DNA of 43,577 nt from an uncultured Collinsella sp. (GCA_902495355.1 CABUWV010000017.1:1-43577), one strand, 5' to 3'. Counted from the stretch's first letter, positions 6,949-14,796 are shown. Numbers and translations are program-made. The notes: generated from the sequence alone by a model not told the origin.

Positions 6949-9504
6949 GTGTCTGATCAACAGCAAGAAAACGAAATAACGACGACGCAAGCCGCTCCCG
7001 CTGCACCGGTTGCGTCGGACCAGGTCGCGGCGCCCGCGCAAGCCTCGGCTCCTGAGACGCCTAAGGCTGCTTCGACGCCTACGCCTGTAGCGGCTGAGAA
7101 GGCCGTGCCTGCAACTGGTGAGGAGGCTGCTCCGGCAAAGCCCAAGCGTACGCGCCGCGCGGCCAAGCCTGCCGATGACGGCGAGGAGGTCACCAAGCCC
7201 AAGCGCCGTACCACGCGCACGACGCGCGCCAAGCGTACCGTTGCAGCTGACTCCTCGGCGCCGATTTCCGATGAGGTCGCGCAGGCACGTGCGTTGGCGC
7301 AGATTAGCGAGGCTCAGGTGGTGCGCGCCCGCCGTCGTGCTGCCGAGCGCGAGGCCGCGGCTCTGACCGAGCTTGCAGCTCCGTCTGTGCCCGAGACCCC
7401 TGCCGCCACCGAGACCCCTGCCTCCGACCTGCCGACCGAGAAGCCGGCACCGCGCACACGCCGTCGCACGGCTGCTAAGGCCGAGCAGGTTGCTGAACAG
7501 GTAACCCCCGAGCTCACTGAGGCTTCGGTCCGTTCCGCGGCAGGGGAGGGCGCATCGCCAGCTGAGCCCGCTGCGCTTGTCGAGGCCAGCGAAGTTCCCG
7601 TTGTCGATCCGGCTTTGCGCCCGCACCGTCGCGGTCGCAAGCCCAAGGCCTTCGTCGAGGCAGAGAAGGCCGCAGCCGCAGCCGCCGCCGCTCGGGATGC
7701 TGCGGCGACCGCCGAGTCTGCAACCGCTGCCGATGCACCCGTTCAGGATGCTACGACTTCCGAGGCCGCTCCCGCCGATGCCGAGCCCGCCGACGTCCGT
7801 CCTGGTCGCAGCCATCGTACTGCTGCTAAGCGCACGTCCAAGGCCAAGGCTGCCAAGAAGGGTGCGTCCGAGGATTCCGACGAGACGACCGCCGATGCAT
7901 CGACTGATGCCGCCGAGCCCCAAGACGTCGAACAGTCTGCGTACGAGAAGCCCAAGCGCGGTCGTAAGAAGTCCGCTAAGGCCAAGGCGTCCGAGCAGCA
8001 GGCTGATGCCGAAGCGCAGATTGATTCCGGCGCCGAGGCCAATGCCAACGCCGCCGCAACCGATGGCGCCGCGCCCGCCGAGGCCGAAGACGGCGCTCGC
8101 CCCAACCGTCGCCAGCACAAGCGCAATGACGACCGCAGCGACCGCAAGGACGAGCGCAACAACGATCGCCGCAACCGTCAGCGCGACCGCAAGCAGCGCA
8201 ATAAGGAGCGCAATGCCGCTCCGACTGAGCCCACGCTTTCGCGCGAGGAGCTCGCGGCCATGAAGGTCGCCGAGCTGCGCGAGAAGGCCAAGGAGTTCGA
8301 GATTGAGACGACCGGCAAGAAGAAGGCCGAACTCGTCGAAGAGATCTACACCACCGCCGCGAAGGCCGAGGGCTTCCGCGACATCAAGGGCATTCTGCAG
8401 ATTCGCCCGGACAGCTCCGGCATCATCCACGCCCATGGCTACATGAAGTCCAACGACGACGCCTTCGTGCCCGCCTACCTCATCCGCTCCGCGCGCCTGC
8501 GCACGGGCGACGTTATCGAGGGCTCGCTGCGTCCTTCGCGCGGCGGCGACAAGCGCGCCGGCCTCGCCAAAATCACGACCGTCAACGGTCTGGACCCCGA
8601 GCAGATTCGCAACCGTCCCAAGTTCGGCGACCTCACCCCGGTCTATCCCAATGAGCCGCTGCGCATGGAGCACGGCAAGGACTCCATTACCGGTCGCGCC
8701 ATCGACATCGTGTCGCCGATCGGCAAGGGTCAGCGTGGCCTGATCGTGTCCCCGCCCAAGGCCGGCAAGACCACGATCCTCAAGAAGATCTGCCAGTCTA
8801 TCTCGATTAACAACCCCGAGGTGCACCTCATCTGCCTGCTCGTCGACGAGCGCCCCGAAGAGGTCACCGATATGCAGCGTTCCATCAAGGGCGAGGTTGT
8901 GGCGTCGACCTTCGATATGCCCGCCGACAACCACACTCGTGTGGCAGAGCTCGTCATCGAGCGCGCCAAGCGCATCGTGGAGCTGGGTGGCGACGTCGTG
9001 GTGGTGCTCGACTCCATCACGCGTCTTGCCCGCGCCTACAACTTGGCGGCGCCCGCCTCGGGCCGCATCCTTTCGGGCGGCGTCGATTCGGCGGCACTGT
9101 ATCCGCCCAAGCGCTTCCTGGGCGCAGCCCGCAATATCGAGAACGGTGGCTCGCTCACCATCCTGGCCTCTGCCCTCATCGACACCGGCTCCAAGATGGA
9201 CGAAGTCATCTTTGAGGAGTTCAAGGGCACCGGCAACATGGAGCTTAAGCTCGACCGCGACCTGGCCGATCGCCGCATCTTCCCGGCTATCGACCCCGTT
9301 GCCTCCGGTACGCGTAACGAGGACCTGTTGGTTGACGAGCAGATGCGTCCGTTTGTCTTTGGCCTGCGTCGCATTCTTGCCGGCATGAACAACACCGAGC
9401 GCGCAGCCGCATCGTTTATCAAGGGTCTTAAGGGCACCAACACCAACCAGGAGTTCCTGGTGCGTTCGGCCAAAAAGCACAGCGACTACGAGCAGACGTT
9501 CTAG
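6949..9504 (+). CDS. rho: Transcription termination factor Rho with a long disordered N-terminal extension
   Basis: 851 aa, about twice the length of E. coli Rho (419 aa). The start is a GTG at 6949; upstream spacing carries only a weak GAAAG-type ribosome-binding site. Residues 1 to about 425 are Ala/Glu/Pro-rich with repeated basic patches (KPKRTRR, RRGRKPK, KRGRKKS) and an Arg/Asn-rich block near 383-424. The conserved Rho then begins: the helical N-domain near 429 (LSREELAAMKVAELREKAKE), the cold-shock-like primary RNA-binding domain (FRDIKGILQIRPDSSGIIH), Walker A near 600-608 (PPKAGKTT), Walker B near 683 (VVVLDSITRLARAYN), and the Q/R-loop region (LSGGVDSAALYPPKRFLGAA). Rho is a hexameric RNA-dependent ATPase that ends transcription. 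N-terminal insertions are known in actinobacterial Rho; this one is unusually long and low in complexity. Confidence 0.97.
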   Translation: MSDQQQENEITTTQAAPAAPVASDQVAAPAQASAPETPKAASTPTPVAAEKAVPATGEEAAPAKPKRTRRAAKPADDGEEVTKPKRRTTRTTRAKRTVAADSSAPISDEVAQARALAQISEAQVVRARRRAAEREAAALTELAAPSVPETPAATETPASDLPTEKPAPRTRRRTAAKAEQVAEQVTPELTEASVRSAAGEGASPAEPAALVEASEVPVVDPALRPHRRGRKPKAFVEAEKAAAAAAAARDAAATAESATAADAPVQDATTSEAAPADAEPADVRPGRSHRTAAKRTSKAKAAKKGASEDSDETTADASTDAAEPQDVEQSAYEKPKRGRKKSAKAKASEQQADAEAQIDSGAEANANAAATDGAAPAEAEDGARPNRRQHKRNDDRSDRKDERNNDRRNRQRDRKQRNKERNAAPTEPTLSREELAAMKVAELREKAKEFEIETTGKKKAELVEEIYTTAAKAEGFRDIKGILQIRPDSSGIIHAHGYMKSNDDAFVPAYLIRSARLRTGDVIEGSLRPSRGGDKRAGLAKITTVNGLDPEQIRNRPKFGDLTPVYPNEPLRMEHGKDSITGRAIDIVSPIGKGQRGLIVSPPKAGKTTILKKICQSISINNPEVHLICLLVDERPEEVTDMQRSIKGEVVASTFDMPADNHTRVAELVIERAKRIVELGGDVVVVLDSITRLARAYNLAAPASGRILSGGVDSAALYPPKRFLGAARNIENGGSLTILASALIDTGSKMDEVIFEEFKGTGNMELKLDRDLADRRIFPAIDPVASGTRNEDLLVDEQMRPFVFGLRRILAGMNNTERAAASFIKGLKGTNTNQEFLVRSAKKHSDYEQTF

Positions 9505-9817
9505 GTTGTCATCCACACGCAGCGATAGCCATCAATGCGATAAAGGGTCGGGGCTTTGAGCCTCGGCCCTTTTCCATATCGCCGCTCCGCGCTTATTTTT
9601 GACCATAAGACTGGCAAGCAGCAGGTTTCCCGTTTCAATCCGACATCGTCGCTTGCAATCGACAGGGCGGTTTCGCATAATAGCTTTTAAGCTTCGCGAC
9701 GGAAAACGCAGATGAAACGAACCATATACCGTTGCTTTGGGGCATAGCCCCGCTTCATCTTCTCTCGCGCAGCCAACTGAATGATGCGATTTGGGTGCTG
9801 GAAGATGGGGAGAGCTC
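9505..9817. other. Intergenic region, rho to membrane-protein gene
   Basis: 313 nt. The first part holds the rho terminator (9542-9574). The remainder probably contains the promoter of the next gene: an AT-rich stretch AATAGCTTTTAAGCTT lies near 9678-9693. No clear -35/-10 pair, RNA gene or short gene was recognised. Confidence 0.4.
9542..9574 (+). terminator. Intrinsic terminator of rho
   Basis: A 12-bp stem (9543-9554 with 9560-9571, two G-T pairs) has the loop TTTGA and ends in a short T-run. Confidence 0.75.
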
Positions 9818-11218
9818 ATGGCTTCTTCTGATGCAACACAACGAGCAGTCCTTGCCGGACTTTCGTGCGGGATCGGTCTTGCCGCTCCCGTGGTTATGTA
9901 TGCCGCGACGCTGCCGTTTTCGTCTGTGAACGAGACGGTCGTGGCGGGTGCGGTTCCCTTCGCCGTGGGCGCGGTGGCGGGCGTGGGTATCTATGCCGCC
10001 TCGCTGGGTATCTCCGAGTATCGTGCGCAGCGTGAAGAGCGTCTGTTCCAGCCCGATGCCATGGGCGGTGCCGCCAATCTCAATCAGCATCAAAGCGAGT
10101 TCAAGACCGCCTCGATTCCAGCTCAGCAGCAGGATGCGACTCCTTACGCTGCGGCTTTTGCTTCTCAGGCTCAGGCGGAGCAGTCTACCTCGGCATTCCT
10201 TTCCGGCCTGACTGGTGCGTTCCAGCGCCGTCATGCCGATGATGGTGTCCCTACCATCGCTCGAGCCGCAGATGCTATGGACGAGGACGAGGCTTGGTCC
10301 ATGATCGACAGTATGCTCGACGACGATTCGCCGGTGAGCTGCGACCCTGCACACTCGCGCGACGTCTATCAAGTCGCCATCGACGAGCTCACCAACGGCG
10401 GGCAGACCGGCTCCTTCAATCGCGACGACATCGCCGCCGCGGCACGCGCCGTGTCTGGCTCACAGGCCGCCCCTGCGGGCAGCACGGCGGCTTTCGTGGC
10501 ACTCGTTGCCAACGCGGCAGCCAATAACGCCTACAGCGCTACCTCGGCGGACGCGAACGCTTCTGCCGACAATTCGTACGTTGATGAAGCCATGACTGCG
10601 GACGAGGAGGCCGTTGCCGCTCGCCGTGCCGCCGAAAGCTCGTTGTGGGGCGCTCCTGCCCAGCAGCAGGCGGCTGAGGCTGCGCCGTACAATGCAAACC
10701 TCGCCAGCATGCCTATCATCTCCGGTGCCGCGGACATCGATCTCGATGACCTCGATGAGCCTGCAGCCATCACCGCATCGATTGATGCCCAAGATCGCAT
10801 CGACACCGGCGACCTTCCGGACGCCTCGCTCGAGGTTGATGTTCCCATGGCCGATTACTCGGGCCACGAGGACATGTGGGCCGCCGCCACCGCGATTCTG
10901 GATGAGATTGACGAGCCTGCTCCTGTTGCAGCCCCCGCTCCCGTCGCTGCCCCTCAGCCTGCTGCCCCCGCCTATGTCGGCCGTCACAGCGCTGTGTTCC
11001 CCGAGGATACCGCCCGTATCTCGCGTGAGAGCATTGAGCGAGCCGAGGCTATTGCCGCCGGCATTATGGAAAATCGTCGTCACGAGCGCGTCAATCAGAT
11101 CCTCGAGGAAGAGATCGAGCGCCTGCAGTCCTCTACCGCCAAGCGTACGGGTCGTGCCTATCTGAGCGTAATCGAGGGCGGTACCGCCAGCTTCGCGCCG
11201 CTCCGCGCGGAGGCATAA
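9818..11218 (+). CDS. Alanine-rich membrane-anchored protein of unknown function
   Basis: 466 aa from ATG at 9818, preceded by GGGGAGAG; a TTG start 27 nt upstream is less likely. Two hydrophobic segments (about 11-33 and 41-65) form a membrane hairpin. A long, acidic, Ala/Asp-rich low-complexity region follows, with a proline-alanine run near residues 367-385 (PAPVAAPAPVAAPQPAAPA). The C-terminal 80 residues are charged and probably helical (RESIERAEAIAAGIMENRR, RVNQILEEEIERLQS). I do not recognise a named family. The layout, a short membrane anchor with a long flexible cytoplasmic tail and a helical end, suggests a scaffold or envelope-associated role, but this is only a guess. It is followed after 7 nt by a VanZ-like gene and may form an operon with it. 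Confidence 0.8.
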   Translation: MASSDATQRAVLAGLSCGIGLAAPVVMYAATLPFSSVNETVVAGAVPFAVGAVAGVGIYAASLGISEYRAQREERLFQPDAMGGAANLNQHQSEFKTASIPAQQQDATPYAAAFASQAQAEQSTSAFLSGLTGAFQRRHADDGVPTIARAADAMDEDEAWSMIDSMLDDDSPVSCDPAHSRDVYQVAIDELTNGGQTGSFNRDDIAAAARAVSGSQAAPAGSTAAFVALVANAAANNAYSATSADANASADNSYVDEAMTADEEAVAARRAAESSLWGAPAQQQAAEAAPYNANLASMPIISGAADIDLDDLDEPAAITASIDAQDRIDTGDLPDASLEVDVPMADYSGHEDMWAAATAILDEIDEPAPVAAPAPVAAPQPAAPAYVGRHSAVFPEDTARISRESIERAEAIAAGIMENRRHERVNQILEEEIERLQSSTAKRTGRAYLSVIEGGTASFAPLRAEA

Positions 11219-11225
11219 CTTCTGC

Positions 11226-11675
11226 ATGGTTAAGATCAATCGAAAATGGGCGGTCGTGACCTGCCTGATGGCGCTCTTGATCTGGGGCAATTCGCTGGTT
11301 CCCGGCTCGGGGTCGGGCTCGCTGAGCCTAACGGTCATGGTGGCTATCCGCGGTTTCCTGCACGGCGTGGGACTTCCATATGCATGGGTGACCAACTTTG
11401 TTGTTCGCAAGTGCGCGCATTTTACCGAGTATACGGTGCTCGGCATCCTGGCAACGCACGCCTTTGATTTTGAGGGCCGGCGCACCTTTGACGTGCTGCT
11501 GCCCACGGCGGTGTTCCTGCTGCTGATTCCTTCGATCGACGAGACGATTCAGCTCTTTGTGCCGGGACGCGCCGGCATGATCACCGATGTGATGATCGAC
11601 TGCTGTGGAGCGGCAACGGGCGTTGTGCTCCGATATCTACTACGATCGCTCATATGTGCCAAAAAGGCCGCCTAG
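11226..11675 (+). CDS. VanZ-like family membrane protein
   Basis: 149 aa from ATG at 11226. Hydrophobic segments lie near 9-22, 36-52, 66-78, 90-104 and 122-140. The family signature is visible as the RKCAHFTEYTVLGIL segment (about 61-75) and the later DETIQLFVPGRAGMITDVMID segment, which match the conserved His/Glu and Glu-x-x-Q...R-x-x-x-x-x-D-x-x-x-D pattern of VanZ proteins. VanZ itself gives low-level teicoplanin resistance, while most chromosomal homologues have no defined role. The gene lies 7 nt after the Ala-rich membrane protein gene. Its stop codon is inside the left arm of the terminator hairpin at 11667-11706. Confidence 0.85.
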   Translation: MVKINRKWAVVTCLMALLIWGNSLVPGSGSGSLSLTVMVAIRGFLHGVGLPYAWVTNFVVRKCAHFTEYTVLGILATHAFDFEGRRTFDVLLPTAVFLLLIPSIDETIQLFVPGRAGMITDVMIDCCGAATGVVLRYLLRSLICAKKAA

Positions 11676-11706
11676 GACGTATGCTTGGTGCTAGGCGGCT
11701 TTTTTT
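11661..11706. terminator. Bidirectional terminator after the VanZ-like gene
   Basis: A 9-bp stem (GCCGCCTAG 11667-11675 with CTAGGCGGC 11691-11699) is preceded by an A-run and followed by seven T residues. The VanZ-like stop codon TAG forms part of the stem. It can also end the convergent fructokinase transcript. Confidence 0.9.
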
Positions 11707-11788
11707 ATTAGAGGGCTTATATAGGGCGTGGTGGCGTCGTTCCGTAGGTTGGATTTGCCGGGCGCGCCACGCCCTGTGGGTGCGTCTG

Positions 11789-12679
11789 TTACTGAAGCGC
11801 CTGCGCGCCCAGGGCCAGGCAGCCCATGATGCCCTGCTTGCCCTCAAGGCTGTTGTTGACAATATAGGTATCGATGTCGTTGACCTCGGGCGTGACGATA
11901 TAACCGTTGAGCATCTCGGCGCACTTCTTGCGCGCGAGCGGCACGATGGGGGTGTGGTCGGCCACGCCGCCACCGATGATGATCTTTTGCGGCGCGTAGC
12001 ACAGCGTGTAGGTCATGAGCGCCTGTGCCAGATAGCCTGCGAGCAGGTCCATGGCCTCCGGGTCATCGGCCATGTCTCCGGCGCTCTTGCCATCCCAGCG
12101 CTTTTTAACGCCGGGGCCGGCGATGAGACCCTCGAGGCAATTGTCGTGGAAGGGGCAGGCGCTGTGCTCGCCAATGGTGTCGCGCGGGTCGCGCGTGACC
12201 AGGATGTGGCCGGCCTCGGGATGCATCATGCCGTGTACGAGCTTACCGCCCGAGAGCACGCCGGCGCCCACGCCGGTGCCGATGGTCAGATACACAACGT
12301 CAGTGAGGCCCTGGGCGCAACCAAAGGTGACCTCGCCCAGGCAGGCGACGTTGACGTCGGTGTCGTAGCCGCAGGGGATATTGAGCTCGTTTTGGATAGT
12401 GCCCAGCAGGTCAAAGTAGCGCCATGCCGTTTTGGGCGTCTCCAGGATCTTGCCGTATTGGGGCGAGGCAGGGTTGACTGCGGTGGGGCCAAAGGCGCCG
12501 ATGCCCAGCGCGGCGATGCCCTTGTCGGCAAACCATGCATTGACGGCCTCAACGGTCTCCTGCGGGGTCGTGGTCGCGATCTGCTCACGCTCCAGGACCG
12601 TACCGTCTGCATAGCCCGTGGCGCAGACCATCTTGGTGCCGCCGGCCTCGAGCGCTCCGATAAGCTGCTGTTCTGCCAT
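11789..12679 (-). CDS. ROK-family fructokinase
   Basis: 296 aa from ATG at 12679, preceded by GAGAGAGGAA. The protein phosphorylates a hexose, probably fructose to fructose-6-phosphate, in the cytoplasm. The ATP phosphate loop reads EAGGTK (11-16), the variant typical of the YdhR/ScrK-type fructokinases, where other ROK kinases have DxGGT. The catalytic base is Asp108 in YDTDVN. The ROK zinc site is complete: His158 in HPEAGH, then Cys175, His178 and Cys181 in CPFHDNC. GTGVGAG (135-141 region) and GGGVAD complete the nucleotide fold. It is downstream of the aminotransferase but separated from it by a strong terminator, and has its own candidate promoter. Other hexoses such as mannose are possible substrates. 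Confidence 0.9.
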   Translation of the reverse strand: MAEQQLIGALEAGGTKMVCATGYADGTVLEREQIATTTPQETVEAVNAWFADKGIAALGIGAFGPTAVNPASPQYGKILETPKTAWRYFDLLGTIQNELNIPCGYDTDVNVACLGEVTFGCAQGLTDVVYLTIGTGVGAGVLSGGKLVHGMMHPEAGHILVTRDPRDTIGEHSACPFHDNCLEGLIAGPGVKKRWDGKSAGDMADDPEAMDLLAGYLAQALMTYTLCYAPQKIIIGGGVADHTPIVPLARKKCAEMLNGYIVTPEVNDIDTYIVNNSLEGKQGIMGCLALGAQALQ

Positions 12680-12717
12680 AGTATTCCTCTCTCTGGGACG
12701 AGTTGCTCCGTGACTAA

Positions 12718-12745
12718 AGTATAGGGCTCTAAACCATTTAAGAAA
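12718..12745 (-). promoter_or_regulatory. Candidate promoter of the fructokinase gene
   Basis: On the minus strand, TTTCTT (12745-12740) and TATACT (12723-12718) are separated by 16 nt and lie 39 nt before the start codon. The -10 box is good and the -35 box is weak. Confidence 0.5.
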
Positions 12746-12753
12746 GCGCTATA

Positions 12754-12796
12754 AAAAGAAGCCTCGCAACGTGGCGGGCGGTGCGAGGCTTCTTTG
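12754..12796 (-). terminator. Intrinsic terminator of the aminotransferase gene
   Basis: A 13-bp perfect stem (12756-12768 with 12782-12794) is followed on the minus strand by a T-run (AAAAA on the plus strand at 12753-12757). It separates the aminotransferase from the fructokinase promoter. Confidence 0.9.
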
Positions 12797-12820
12797 GCTA
12801 CTTTAGCTGCCGGGCCGTCC

Positions 12821-14002
12821 TTACCCGCGCGGCTTGATTTTATCACGTAGAGACTTGAGGTTCTCCAGTGCCGCGTTAAGCGTCTCGTCCCGCTTGGCAA
12901 AGTGGAAACGAATCAGATGGTTGACGGGCTCGCGGAAGAAGCTCGAGCCGGGCACGGCGCCCACGCCCACCTTGGATGCGAGGTCCTCGCAGAATTCGAG
13001 GTCGCTGTCATAGCCAAACTCAGAGATGTCCATCATGACGTAGTAGGCGCCCTGCGGCACGTTATGCTCAAGACCGATGCTATCGAGCCCCTGGCAGAAC
13101 AAGTCGCGTTTGGCGGTGTAGAGGTCGAGGACCTCATCGTAATAGCTGTCGTCGAAGTTGAGGGCGGTGACAACGGCTTCCTGCAGGGGAGCGGCGGCAC
13201 CCACGGTGAGAAAGTCGTGGACCTTCTTGATACGCTCGGTGATCTGGGACGGAGCGATGGTGTAGCCCAAGCGCCAACCGGTGATGGAGTACGTCTTAGA
13301 CAGCGAGCTGCAGCTGATGGTTCGCTCGAACATGCCGGGCAGCGTGGCCATATAGACGTGCTCGTGGGGCGCGTAGACGATGTGCTCGTATACCTCGTCG
13401 GTAATGCAGTAGGCGTCGTACTTTTTGCAGAGGTCGGCGATGAAGGTGAGCTCCTCGCGCGTAAAGACCTTGCCGCAAGGGTTAGAAGGGTTGCACAGGA
13501 CGATGGCCTTGGGGTCGTTGTCGCGGAAGGCTGCCTCGAGCGCCTCGCGGTCAAAGTCGAATGTGGGCGGGTTGAGCGGCACATAGATGGGCTCGGCACC
13601 CGAGAGAATGGTGTCAGCGCCGTAGTTCTCGTAGAACGGCGAGAAGATGACGACCTTGTCTCCGGGGTTCGTAACCGTCATCATGGCGGCCATCATGGCC
13701 TCGGTGGAGCCGCAGGTGACCACGATGTTCTCGTTGGGGTTTACCGGCATGCCCATAAAGTGCTCCTGTTTGGCGGCGAGCGCCTCGCGCATGGCCTGGG
13801 AGCCCCAGGTAATGGAGTACTGGTGATAGAGCGGCTTGGGGTCGCTGGCGATGGCGCTGAGGCTATCGAGCAGCTGCGCCGGGGGATCGAAGTCGGGGAA
13901 GCCCTGCGAGAGATTGACAGCGCCGTACTTATTGGAGATGCGTGTCATGCGGCGGATGACCGAATCGGTAAACGTTGCCGTGCGGTTGGAGAGTTCTTTC
14001 AT
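12821..14002 (-). CDS. PLP-dependent class I/II aminotransferase
   Basis: 393 aa from ATG at 14002, preceded by GAAAGGACCGTC. A fold-type I enzyme of the aspartate/kynurenine aminotransferase group: the substrate-side segment NLSQGFPDFDPP lies near residues 30-42, NPSNPCGK binds the cofactor, and the Schiff-base lysine is Lys236 in SSLSKTYSITGWRLGY. The arginine that holds the substrate carboxylate is visible near the C-terminus (HLIRFHFAKRDE). The NLSQGFPDF start is typical of the branch that includes kynurenine-oxoglutarate transaminase, methionine aminotransferase and the YbdL-like enzymes. Substrate choice (methionine, aromatic or aspartate) cannot be read from the sequence. Confidence 0.9.
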   Translation of the reverse strand: MKELSNRTATFTDSVIRRMTRISNKYGAVNLSQGFPDFDPPAQLLDSLSAIASDPKPLYHQYSITWGSQAMREALAAKQEHFMGMPVNPNENIVVTCGSTEAMMAAMMTVTNPGDKVVIFSPFYENYGADTILSGAEPIYVPLNPPTFDFDREALEAAFRDNDPKAIVLCNPSNPCGKVFTREELTFIADLCKKYDAYCITDEVYEHIVYAPHEHVYMATLPGMFERTISCSSLSKTYSITGWRLGYTIAPSQITERIKKVHDFLTVGAAAPLQEAVVTALNFDDSYYDEVLDLYTAKRDLFCQGLDSIGLEHNVPQGAYYVMMDISEFGYDSDLEFCEDLASKVGVGAVPGSSFFREPVNHLIRFHFAKRDETLNAALENLKSLRDKIKPRG

Positions 14003-14112
14003 GACGGTCCTTTCGAGGATTTGCAGTGGGGCAAGTTTACTCCTATGAAACCGGTGGGATTTGTTCGAAATGGATCCAAAAAACTCTTTTCAAAATTCTT
14101 GAAAATTGGGGC

Positions 14113-14141
14113 TTGCATCGCGTGGCGTTCCTTGCAATAAT
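14113..14141 (+). promoter_or_regulatory. Promoter of the tRNA cluster
   Basis: TTGCAT (14113-14118) and AATAAT (14136-14141) are separated by 17 nt and lie 26 nt upstream of the tRNA-His gene, with a G/C-rich stretch between. Confidence 0.65.
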
Positions 14142-14167
14142 AGTCGAGCGCGAAGCGCACAGGACAC

Positions 14168-14245
14168 GGTGGGTGTAGCTCAGTTGGCTAGAGCGACGGG
14201 TTGTGGTCCCGTAGGTCGAGGGTTCGAGTCCCTTTACCCACCCCA
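14168..14245 (+). tRNA. tRNA-His (anticodon GTG), CCA encoded
   Basis: A full cloverleaf is visible. The acceptor GTGGGTG pairs with TACCCAC, the anticodon loop TTGTGGT carries GTG, and the T-loop is TTCGAGT. The extra 5' G at 14168 opposite C73 at 14242 is the hallmark of tRNA-His. CCA is encoded at 14243-14245. Confidence 0.96.
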
Positions 14246-14267
14246 GTTCTTGCTTCGTGTTGATATC

Positions 14268-14343
14268 GGGTCGTTAGCTCAGTTGGTAGAGCAGGGGACT
14301 CTTAATCCCAAGGTCCAGGGTTCGACCCCCTGACGGCCCACCA
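14268..14343 (+). tRNA. tRNA-Lys (anticodon CTT), copy 1, CCA encoded
   Basis: GGGTCGT pairs with ACGGCCC at the acceptor (one G-T pair). The D-loop contains AGTTGGTAGA, the anticodon loop CTCTTAA reads AAG codons, and the T-arm is CAGGG TTCGACC CCCTG. CCA is encoded. The sequence is identical to the copy at 14387-14462. Confidence 0.96.
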
Positions 14344-14386
14344 CACGATATCTCCTTTAAAGTCCGCCACAACGGACTTTAGCTTT

Positions 14387-14462
14387 GGGTCGTTAGCTCA
14401 GTTGGTAGAGCAGGGGACTCTTAATCCCAAGGTCCAGGGTTCGACCCCCTGACGGCCCACCA
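14387..14462 (+). tRNA. tRNA-Lys (anticodon CTT), copy 2, CCA encoded
   Basis: Identical over 76 nt to the tRNA-Lys at 14268-14343. The 43-nt spacer between copies contains a small hairpin (AAAGTCCG / CGGACTTT, 14359-14380). A terminator follows at 14472-14503, and a duplicated 3' fragment occurs at 14620-14639. Confidence 0.96.
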
Positions 14463-14471
14463 AAGCATGTT

Positions 14472-14503
14472 AAAGCGACTGGCTTAGGCTGGTCGCTTTT
14501 TTT
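14472..14503 (+). terminator. Terminator of the tRNA cluster (unit 1)
   Basis: AAAGCGAC (14472-14479) pairs with GTCGCTTT (14492-14499), followed by a T-run to 14503. Confidence 0.85.
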
Positions 14504-14648
14504 GTTAACCTCGCATGGGGTCGAACCCGTCGGGGCGCGGAGCTGAGGAAATGCGTAAGCATTTACCAGCGTAGCGCGCAAGGCGCAAAGCGCCGTAGCG
14601 GCCGCCTGCAAAGCAGGCTGACCCCCTGACGGCCCACCAAAGCAAGTT

Positions 14649-14680
14649 AAGACGGTCAACTTCGGTTGGCCGTCTTTTTT
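14649..14680 (+). terminator. Terminator hairpin with TTCG loop (unit 2)
   Basis: A 12-bp stem (14649-14660 with 14665-14676, one T-G pair) closes a TTCG tetraloop and runs into seven T residues (14674-14680). It is the diverged counterpart of the hairpin at 14472-14503. Confidence 0.85.
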
Positions 14681-14736
14681 GTTGACCTTGCATGGGGTCG
14701 AACCCGAAAGGGCGCGGAGCTGAGAAATCTGCACCG

Positions 14737-14796
14737 TGATTCCCTTAGGGAAAACACGGCTAAAGCCCCGTAGGCGTGTTCTCCTTAGAGGAATCA
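14737..14796. repeat. Imperfect 22-bp inverted repeat
   Basis: Arms TGATTCCCTTAGGGAAAACACG (14737-14758) in two parts, TGATTCC and AACACG, match the reverse complement of 14775-14796 with a few central mismatches, around a 16-nt loop. It lies 60 nt past the stop codon of the FAD protein gene and lacks a T-run. Confidence 0.55.

Larger units (their letters stand above)
14443..14728 (+). repeat. Tandem duplication carrying a tRNA-Lys 3' fragment
   Basis: Two related units begin at 14443 and 14620, a period of 177 nt. Each has, in order: the last 20 nt of tRNA-Lys with CCA, an AAAGCA-GTTAA linker, a terminator hairpin with T-run, TTGTT-ACCT-GCATGGGGTCGAACCCG, and GGGCGCGGAGCTGAG-AAAT. In unit 1 the tRNA end belongs to the complete gene; in unit 2 it is a stranded fragment (14620-14639). 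GGGGTCGAACCC in both units is the reverse complement of the tRNA T-arm core. Confidence 0.85.

Noticed and set aside
6841..9516. 891-codon open frame on the minus strand opposite rho
   Set aside because: Antisense shadow of a GC-rich, codon-biased gene; the translation is low-complexity Leu/Gly/Arg sequence without motifs, and the opposite strand encodes unmistakable Rho.
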